Below are positions 1 to 6,250 of a stretch of 31,906 nucleotides of DNA, in pieces. The translations under genes were made by a program, and so were the position numbers. Location of the stretch: contig JAUXDG010000003.1 of assembly GCA_030618475.1 (NCBI GenBank), positions 1-31,906 on the forward strand, in the 5' to 3' direction. The stretch comes from Gammaproteobacteria bacterium (lineage in GTDB: Bacteria; Pseudomonadota; Gammaproteobacteria; DSM-19610). Position 1 is the first letter of the stretch, and every line of letters starts with the position of its first letter. The notes below the pieces were generated by a model, which had not been told where the DNA came from, made no database searches, and worked only from the letters and a program-made list of their open reading frames with translations.

Positions 1-434
1 CCGGTAAGCCAGGCGGAGGTTTCGCCGCTGTCTTGCCGGGTTTCCGCTTCGCTTTCACTGGCTGGCAGCAGGATACCGCCGATACGAAGAATGTCCTCGT
101 TGTTGATCAACATGTAAAAACCCTGCAACTCGACCGCCTGTACTTCGATATGTTTTTCCAGCAACGGCAACCACTCGAGCTCCAGCCGGGCGCTGTCGAA
201 ATGCAGGGGTTGGCGGTCCCCGACCTCTATTAACAGGTCCTCTAAGACCAGTTCCGCAGTGAAGGGGTTGAAGTCGACGTCGCGGATTGCCACCCGGTCG
301 CCGCCGTGGTCTTCGAGCCAGATTCGCGCCTGCTGCTTGATCAGGTAGGGCAGGCCGACCAGGATGCCCAGAAAAATCACCAGGATCACCGCGGAGATCC
401 TGAACCAGCGGGAGGAAAGCAGCGAACTGTTCAT
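1..434 (-). CDS. DUF748/AsmA-like membrane-anchored protein, N-terminal part
   Basis: Open frame on the minus strand that starts with ATG at 434 and runs off the window edge, so only the first ~144 residues are visible. The protein begins MNSSLLSSRWF, followed by one hydrophobic segment (about residues 12-32, rich in I, V, L and F) that should act as a signal anchor. Then comes a soluble stretch containing VAIRDVDFNPFTAELVLEDL and later LELEWLPLLEK. That pattern (TM anchor, then 'dv.fNPFt..l.l.dl.i', then 'l.l.w..l..') is typical of DUF748/AsmA-like proteins, which are large periplasmic proteins of the inner membrane related to phospholipid-transport AsmA/TamB proteins. The exact role of this member is unknown. 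A weak AAAGG lies about 13 nt upstream of the start. The C-terminal bulk lies outside the window, so length cannot be judged. Confidence 0.72.
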   Translation of the reverse strand, partial: MNSSLLSSRWFRISAVILVIFLGILVGLPYLIKQQARIWLEDHGGDRVAIRDVDFNPFTAELVLEDLLIEVGDRQPLHFDSARLELEWLPLLEKHIEVQAVELQGFYMLINNEDILRIGGILLPASESEAETRQDSGETSAWLT

Positions 435-917
435 GGCTTCATACCTTTGCTTTTTGCTAATCTGGATACGGTTACGTGCGCCGAACGTCGTCAGTATTTA
501 TGTTGCATTATAGTAAATCAGGCGCTGAGGGTAGAGTTAGCCAATTTTCGCAAACCGGGGTGGCTTCAGCATGAGCGCTGACAAAGTGGAACTGTCAGCT
601 GGCACTGTTGGTCAGTGCTGTCCTCAGGCAGCGGCGGTTCCATACGCCTGAAATATTTTTTAATTAAGTGTTGATGGTTCAATGACATGGCGTTGAAATA
701 AACAGTACCCCATGCATTCTACCTGAGATTGCGAGACCGTGGCATTCAGGCTTGTCAACTTGCATTACCTAATGAACCCGATACCATGGCGTGCTCTGGG
801 AGCTTGTCCGGGAATAGCGATCGTAGCGAGGGCAGGCTCCCAGCCCACATGTTACAAATTGGATCCGATGCTCAGGATCAAGCTATCGAATAATTAATTT
901 CAGAGAGGAGTATCACA
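435..917. other. Intergenic region with no recognisable gene
   Basis: No convincing coding frame was found on either strand. The region separates the divergent DUF748-like gene (minus) and the small lipoprotein gene (plus), so it should hold promoters for both, but I could not define -35/-10 pairs with confidence. It contains an AT-rich tract near 650-665 and the stem-loop at 797-842, which is listed separately. Confidence 0.5.
797..842. repeat. REP-like stem-loop
   Basis: Two 13-nt arms at 797-809 (TGGGAGCTTGTCC) and 830-842 (GGGCAGGCTCCCA) pair along their whole length if two G-U pairs are allowed. They enclose a 20-nt loop that holds the palindrome CGATCG. There is no downstream T-run, so it is not a typical terminator. 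Its shape (intergenic, GC-rich, G-U tolerant) resembles REP-type extragenic palindromes. Copy number cannot be checked inside this window, where only one copy was seen. Confidence 0.45.
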
Positions 918-1145
918 ATGAACCGTTTTCTAATTTTAACTGTTCTGGTAATGAGCGGTCTGTTAACCGCGTGTGAAAAGGGCGACACCGATGCGACGCT
1001 GGAAAAGGCGGGTGATATAGCCAGTGAGGCCGCTGATGCGACCAAAAAGGCAACCGGAGAAGCCATGGAATACACCGGTGATAAAATGCAGCAGGCTGGC
1101 GAGTCGGTCAGCGAGACAGGGGAATCCATGCAGACGCCTGAATAA
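918..1145 (+). CDS. Small exported lipoprotein (75 aa)
   Basis: A strong Shine-Dalgarno (GAGAGGAG at about 902-909) precedes the ATG. The first 18 residues form a lipoprotein signal peptide ending in the lipobox LLTAC, so Cys19 would be lipidated after cleavage by signal peptidase II. The residue after Cys is Glu, not Asp, which favours sorting to the outer membrane. The mature ~57 residues are hydrophilic, rich in Ala, Glu, Lys, Gly and Asp, and have an amphipathic repeat-like look (EKAGDIASEAADATKKATGE), resembling helical small lipoproteins of the entericidin/Lpp-like size class. No family or function could be assigned. It is followed by a good intrinsic terminator, so it is probably a single-gene transcript. 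Confidence 0.8.
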   Translation: MNRFLILTVLVMSGLLTACEKGDTDATLEKAGDIASEAADATKKATGEAMEYTGDKMQQAGESVSETGESMQTPE

Positions 1146-1167
1146 TTCTGACGTTGCAGTACATTCG

Positions 1168-1195
1168 AAAGCCGGTCACCGTACCGGCTTTTTTA
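1168..1195 (+). terminator. Intrinsic terminator after the small lipoprotein gene
   Basis: Perfect 8-bp stem AAGCCGGT (1169-1176) / ACCGGCTT (1183-1190) with a 6-nt loop. The T-run extends from 1189 to 1194. It lies 23 nt after the stop of the lipoprotein gene. Confidence 0.85.
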
Positions 1196-1262
1196 TTGGC
1201 GTGACCGTCGAATCACCACAGCATCGTCGTTCGATTGAACGGGTTTAATAAGTCGGGGCAAT

Positions 1263-3146
1263 ATGATAAAAGCCTTTTTAACGGAGGCCCCCTCTCGTGA
1301 CGGAACTGTGACGTCGGTAAGCGTTAAAAACGCACTCGCAATGCCACTGGCAGCAGCCTGTCTGCTCGCCATACCGTGCCGGTCTGCCGACTTCCATGTC
1401 GGCAGCGTGGACGGCTTGCTGGACCTCACCGCGTCCTACGGGCTGGGTGTGCGCGTCGATGACGCTGACAAAAAGCTGGTCGCCATCGCCAACGGCGGCA
1501 AGCGCTCGTCGGCCAACCAGGACGACGGCACTCTGAACTATAACGAGGGCGTGTTCTCCAACGCATTGCGATTCAACGCCGACCTCACGCTGGTCTGGCG
1601 GCAGTTCGGTGCCTATATCCGCGGCTTTGCTTTCTACGATTACGAAAACCAGGAAGACGATCGTGCGCGCACGTCGCTGAGCGATGACGGCAAGGATATC
1701 GTCGGTAAAGACGCCGACTTGCTGGATCACTATATCTCATTGCAGCATACAGTTGGCGGTATCCCCCTGGTGTTTCGCCTGGGTGACCAAGTGGTGAACT
1801 GGGGCGAGAGTAACTTCATCCGCGACGGCGTCGACATCATCAATCCGCTCGATCTGTCGGCGCTCAACGAACCGGCTACGCCGGCCCGTGATGTCCTGAC
1901 CCCGCAGGGCATGCTCTGGGGGGCAGCCAACCTTACCCGGTCCGTTGCCGTCGAGGCTTATTACCAGTATGAATGGAAACGGGTCCGGCTGCCGCCGGTG
2001 GGTTCTTATTTTTCAGCCAATGACCTGTTGGGTGGAGACGGTCTCAACGTCGCCATGCTCGGTGCCGGACGTTTTTCCGATCTCGGTACTGACCTGGACG
2101 CTGCCTTCGCGCTGCCCTCCGGTACGCTCGGCTTCGACCCCGATTTTTTCAAGCTGCCTGGCAATGGCGGCACCGATACGCCCGGCGATCATGGCCAGTT
2201 TGGCTTTACCCTCACCTCGTTTCTGCCAGGGTCCAATGCCACCAAGATCTCCGTCCACCTGGTGCGTTATCACAGCCGCCTGCCCCTGGTGAATGGCTTG
2301 ACGGCGAGCCAGGAGGCGGTCGATCAGACCACGCAGGCGGATGTCGATGCACAGGCGGCGACCCTGGTGCCGGCTTATCTTTCCACCGGGCTGACACCGG
2401 CCGAGGCTGCCGACGCAGCTCTGGGAACCGCCGAGGCGCTGACCACCAGTCAGTATGCCAACCAGGCCGGCTATCAGGTGGCGTACCCTGAGGACATCAC
2501 CATGGTCGGACTGAGTTTCAACACGGCCACGCTCAAGCGCGGTATGCTGGTCTCGGGTGAGGTCTCTCATCACCGCAATTACCCCTTCCAGATCAGCCTG
2601 AACGAGCTGTTCTCAGCGGTTCTTTCGCCCATTCAGTTCAGCGATTCGGGCAGCAGCCTGGGCACGTTCGGCGCCGGGCAGCGCATCAGGGGATTCGTCA
2701 AGCTCGATCGCACCCAGGCGACTGTGGGTCTTACCCAGTTGTTCGGGCCGCGCTTCGGCGCGGCGCAAACTGCCGCCGGTGCTGATATCGCCTGGGTCCA
2801 TGTGCACGATATGCCGGGTCGTAACGAATTGCCGTTGCAGGCGGTTGAAACACCCTCGGCGGATTCCTGGGGTTACCGGTTCAGCGGATCGCTGACTTAC
2901 CAGGGCATTCTGGGCGGGATCACCCTGGTGCCGAGGTTTCTTTTTACCCACGACTTGCACGGTACCACGCCGGCGCCGGTCGGCACCTTCGTGGAAGAGC
3001 GAAAATCGTTCACGGCCGGACTCGGGCTTAACTACATCAACCGTTGGACCGGTAACTTGAGCTATACCAGTTTCTTCGGGGCGGGTGATCGAAACCTTCT
3101 TAACGACCGCGATCTGCTCCGTTTGCGGATCAGTTATACCTTCTAG
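1263..3146 (+). CDS. DUF1302 family envelope protein (627 aa)
   Basis: The N-terminus has a signal peptide: hydrophobic core AMPLAAACLLAIP followed by CRSADFHVGS, with cleavage likely after Ala42. The mature protein starts like DUF1302 members (FHVGSVDGLLDLTASYGLGVRVDD). It continues with many alternating beta-strand segments, the conserved region GDQVVNWGES.FIRDGVDIINPLD (about residues 175-200), and a C-terminus ending in aromatic RISYTF. This is consistent with an outer-membrane beta-barrel. DUF1302 proteins are poorly characterised and usually sit beside DUF1329 genes, as here: the DUF1329 gene starts 6 nt downstream and the two are almost certainly co-transcribed. ATG 1263 has no good ribosome site and gives a long n-region. 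GTG at 1308 (codon 16) is a plausible shorter start that keeps the signal peptide intact. Family assignment is confident; the transported or bound substrate is unknown. Confidence 0.85.
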   Translation: MIKAFLTEAPSRDGTVTSVSVKNALAMPLAAACLLAIPCRSADFHVGSVDGLLDLTASYGLGVRVDDADKKLVAIANGGKRSSANQDDGTLNYNEGVFSNALRFNADLTLVWRQFGAYIRGFAFYDYENQEDDRARTSLSDDGKDIVGKDADLLDHYISLQHTVGGIPLVFRLGDQVVNWGESNFIRDGVDIINPLDLSALNEPATPARDVLTPQGMLWGAANLTRSVAVEAYYQYEWKRVRLPPVGSYFSANDLLGGDGLNVAMLGAGRFSDLGTDLDAAFALPSGTLGFDPDFFKLPGNGGTDTPGDHGQFGFTLTSFLPGSNATKISVHLVRYHSRLPLVNGLTASQEAVDQTTQADVDAQAATLVPAYLSTGLTPAEAADAALGTAEALTTSQYANQAGYQVAYPEDITMVGLSFNTATLKRGMLVSGEVSHHRNYPFQISLNELFSAVLSPIQFSDSGSSLGTFGAGQRIRGFVKLDRTQATVGLTQLFGPRFGAAQTAAGADIAWVHVHDMPGRNELPLQAVETPSADSWGYRFSGSLTYQGILGGITLVPRFLFTHDLHGTTPAPVGTFVEERKSFTAGLGLNYINRWTGNLSYTSFFGAGDRNLLNDRDLLRLRISYTF

Positions 3147-3152
3147 CGGGTT

Positions 3153-4520
3153 ATGAGTATGAGGCAGACATTTATCTTCTGGCTGACGATGGTACTGGGA
3201 TCCGGCAACCTCATGGCAGCTGCTACGCCTGAGCAGGCCGGCGGGCTCGATGGTCCCGAACTCACGCCGTTGGGCGCCGAGCGTGCCGGCAATGCCGACG
3301 GCACCATCCCGGCCTGGAGCGGTGGCATCACCGAGCCGCCCGCCGGCTATGAAACGGGGATGCAGCATGTCGATCCGTTTGCCGACGACCCGCTGCTGTT
3401 TCGCATCAGCGCAGACAATATGGACAAATACGCCGACAAGCTCAGCGAGGGCCAGAAGGCCTTGTTGCGCGCTTATCCGCAGACCTGGCACATGGACGTT
3501 TACCCGACGCAGCGTTCCGCTTCCTACCCGGACTGGGTCTATGCTGCCGTCAAGGCAAACGCCAGCACGGCACAGGTGGTCCGCGAAGGCAAGGGCGGGG
3601 TGCTTGGTGCCAACGTCAGTTCGCCGTTCCCGATACCGCAGAGTGGTGTCGAGGTGGTGTGGAACCACAACCTGCGCTGGCGCGGTATCCGCGTCAGCCG
3701 CAGCTTTGGGCAGGCCGCGGTCACCCGCAAGGGGCGCTATACTGTGACCCTGGCGCTGCAGGAGTGGGCGTTTCCGTACGGCGCGCCGCCTGGGACGGTG
3801 CTGCGGGACAAGTTTCCGAACCTGTTGCTGGCATTGAAGAGCAAGACCATCCAACCGGGTCTGCTGGCGGGCAACGGAACCCTGGCGCTCGATCCGATCG
3901 ACCAGACGGCCGATCCGCGCAAGACCTGGCGCTACAGCCGGGCACTGAGGCGGGTGCTGCGCCTGCCCAATGTGGCCCACGAGTTCCCGGCCTTTAACGT
4001 CGACAATCTCCGCACCGTCGACGAGTTTGACATGTTCAACGGCTCACCGGAGCGGTTTGAATGGCGACTGCTGGGTAAGCGGGAGCTGTATATCCCCTAT
4101 AATGCCTATCGTATCCACAGCAGTGATGCCGGTTATGGCGATATTATCAAAACCCGACATATCAACCCGGAGCTGGCCCGCTATGAACTGCACCGGGTGT
4201 GGGTCGTGGAGGGGACTCTGAAGCCGGGTATGAAGCATATCTATTCCCGGCGCGTGTTCTACCTCGACGAGGACAGCTGGCAGATCGCCGTTGCCGACAA
4301 CTACGACCGGGAGGGGAAGCTATGGCGCACCTCGGAGGCGCACGCGCTGAACTATTACCAGGTCCCTGTCCAATGGAGTACGCTCGAGGTCTATTATGAT
4401 CTGGAGGCGCAGCGTTACCTGGTTTCCGGGCTGGATAATCAGCGTAATCCCTATCGCTTTACCGAGCAGGCCGATCCGCGTGAATTCAGCCCCAATGCAC
4501 TGGGTTTTTACATTCGATGA
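3153..4520 (+). CDS. DUF1329 family periplasmic protein (LolA/LolB-like fold), 455 aa
   Basis: Signal peptide in the first ~22 residues (FIFWLTMVLGSGNLMAAA), then the DUF1329 opening pattern LTPLGAERAGNADGTIPAWSGGI, in which 'G...gn.dGtIPaW.GG' is diagnostic. Further family features are the central PYNAYRIHS and the C-terminal RRVFYLDEDSWQIAVADNYDREGKLWR, typical of the LolA-like beta-sheet shell. Members are often named outer-membrane lipoprotein-sorting protein-like, but biochemical proof is lacking. The gene follows the DUF1302 gene by 6 nt. The MMPL/RND-type permease often found with such pairs does not follow here: the next gene is a cyclase on the opposite strand. Start ATG 3153 was chosen, and ATG 3159 is equally possible. 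Confidence 0.87.
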   Translation: MSMRQTFIFWLTMVLGSGNLMAAATPEQAGGLDGPELTPLGAERAGNADGTIPAWSGGITEPPAGYETGMQHVDPFADDPLLFRISADNMDKYADKLSEGQKALLRAYPQTWHMDVYPTQRSASYPDWVYAAVKANASTAQVVREGKGGVLGANVSSPFPIPQSGVEVVWNHNLRWRGIRVSRSFGQAAVTRKGRYTVTLALQEWAFPYGAPPGTVLRDKFPNLLLALKSKTIQPGLLAGNGTLALDPIDQTADPRKTWRYSRALRRVLRLPNVAHEFPAFNVDNLRTVDEFDMFNGSPERFEWRLLGKRELYIPYNAYRIHSSDAGYGDIIKTRHINPELARYELHRVWVVEGTLKPGMKHIYSRRVFYLDEDSWQIAVADNYDREGKLWRTSEAHALNYYQVPVQWSTLEVYYDLEAQRYLVSGLDNQRNPYRFTEQADPREFSPNALGFYIR

Positions 4521-4599
4521 GCGCGCATGCTCTGAGACCGGGGGACCGACCCCTGCGCAGGCTCGCGTGAACAACCTGATTGTGGGCGCCGCTTTCGTG

Positions 4600-6156
4600 T
4601 CAGGCCGATTGCGCCCTGTCTGCAACAGCGCTGCTGCCTCTGTCAATGCCAAACACATGCACGCTCTGTTGCCGACCTTTGATCTTATGTACGCCTTTAT
4701 CGTCGAGTTGCTCAAGCAGGTCACTGGGAAGATGCGTGTAGACCTGCTCGCTTACCAGCAGGTCGGTATCGAGTTCCTTGTTCAGGGATTCCAGGCGCGA
4801 GGCAACATTCACGCTATCGCCGATAACAGCATATTTCATGCGGGTGGTTCCACCCAGGTTTCCCGCCACCACCGGGCCCGTATGGATGCCGATGCGCTCG
4901 GACAAGCTCTCGTCGCTCATATTCTGCCAGTATTGCGATAATCCCGATTGGCGCCACTCCTGGTTCAGTTCCACCAGGCGTTCACGCATCCTGAGTGCGC
5001 AACGTACTGCGCGCTCCGAGTGATCCGGCAGGTAGTTAGGTGCACCAAACACAGCCAGAATGGCATCGCCGAGAAATTCGATAACGCAGCCCTTGTGCTC
5101 GTCGATGATTTCGTTCATGGCACTCAGGTAACGGTTCAGCATGTCGACCACCTGCACCGGGGGGAGTCGTTCACTGATGGTGGAATAACCGCGGATATCG
5201 CTGAACAGAACGGTAACGACACGCTCTTCGCCGGCCAGTTCCGTGTGTATGCGCTGGTCGAGTAGCAGCTTGGCGACGTCCTCACTGACATAGCGGCCAA
5301 AGGTCTCACGGACAAATTCCCGGTCCTGCAGGGCTTCGGCCATGGAGTCGAAGTGACGTCCCATGACGCCGAATTCGTCGCGCTGTTGCATGTGCAGGCG
5401 GGTCGTCAAATCACCCCTGGCAATGGCCGCTGTGCCATCGATGAGTTTGGTCAGCGGCCTGCGTACACTGCGTGCCACCAGGATCGACGCCAAGCTCAGC
5501 AACACGAAGGCAACCCCAAAGGCGCTGGCGACCACGATCAGCACCTGCCGCCTCAATCCGGCGATCTGTACAACCTCCACATCGACGCCGACCAGACCCA
5601 CGCTGCGCCCGGCGCTGTCGGTAATCGGCGCATAGCCAGACAGCGTGATGCCCCACTGGTCGGCGTAAGGTTCCTCTTCCACAGCCGGTGCGACGAAGCC
5701 TTTCAGCATGATGGGAAGTTCGCTGGCTTCGTAGGCTTCACCGGGCTGAGCCGTGTCGCCGTCTTTGGCGAAATCGACAAGAAAACGCAGCCGGGTAGGC
5801 TGTTGCGTTGGTCGCAGGACGTAGATGGTTTCGATGTCCGGGTCCTGCATGGCAACCTCTTCAAAACGGGCCCTCAGTTTCTCATGCAGCGGGGACAGGG
5901 TGTTGGAATCGATCGGTATCGCTGCAATGTCGTCGCCGTCTATGGCGCTTGCCAGACTGGTCGTCGTCGCCAGCAGTCGTTGTTGCAGAGCGGTGATGGA
6001 GGAATCGACACCGAGCGCGTAAAACACCGCCCCCATCGTCGCCAGCGTAACCAGAACTGCGCTGCCATACAGAGTGGTCAGGCGTATGTGGCAGCGCTGC
6101 CAGGCACGAAAACCTTGCATCGGGTCTTTGACGTTTGTTCTGCATGCTTCATTCAT
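4600..6156 (-). CDS. Membrane-bound class III adenylate/guanylate cyclase with HAMP domain (518 aa)
   Basis: Domain order: TM1 (about 25-49), periplasmic sensor region (about 50-204, including DIETIYVLRP and SLVGVDV-like cache features), TM2 (205-228), HAMP (229-281, SVRRPLTKLIDGTAAIARGDL), then a class III cyclase domain (about 311-490). The two metal-binding Asp residues are present (FSDIRG, D320; FLGDAILAVFG, D364), as are the transition-state Asn450 and Arg454 in DSVNVASRLES, so the enzyme should be active. The two positions that normally set base choice are Glu360 (in VIEFLGD) and Ala443 (in KYAVIGD), not the Lys and Asp/Thr typical of adenylate cyclases. Substrate (ATP or GTP) is therefore left open. 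It would make a cyclic nucleotide in response to a periplasmic or membrane signal. A cNMP-binding protein is encoded at 30189-30722, but any link is only inference. It lies 94 nt downstream of the DUF349 gene on the same strand. Confidence 0.9.
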   Translation of the reverse strand: MNEACRTNVKDPMQGFRAWQRCHIRLTTLYGSAVLVTLATMGAVFYALGVDSSITALQQRLLATTTSLASAIDGDDIAAIPIDSNTLSPLHEKLRARFEEVAMQDPDIETIYVLRPTQQPTRLRFLVDFAKDGDTAQPGEAYEASELPIMLKGFVAPAVEEEPYADQWGITLSGYAPITDSAGRSVGLVGVDVEVVQIAGLRRQVLIVVASAFGVAFVLLSLASILVARSVRRPLTKLIDGTAAIARGDLTTRLHMQQRDEFGVMGRHFDSMAEALQDREFVRETFGRYVSEDVAKLLLDQRIHTELAGEERVVTVLFSDIRGYSTISERLPPVQVVDMLNRYLSAMNEIIDEHKGCVIEFLGDAILAVFGAPNYLPDHSERAVRCALRMRERLVELNQEWRQSGLSQYWQNMSDESLSERIGIHTGPVVAGNLGGTTRMKYAVIGDSVNVASRLESLNKELDTDLLVSEQVYTHLPSDLLEQLDDKGVHKIKGRQQSVHVFGIDRGSSAVADRAQSA

Positions 6157-6250
6157 TTCGCCACGTCCGGTGCGGAGAATTCAGGGAATTGCAATAAAGG
6201 CTGGTGCGCAGACAGTGGCTGGACAGCGATCAATCCTGCTGCTTGCCATT

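Noticed and set aside
2613..3980. 455-codon open frame on the minus strand
   Set aside because: Antisense to the well-supported DUF1302 and DUF1329 genes; the product has no domains and unusual composition.
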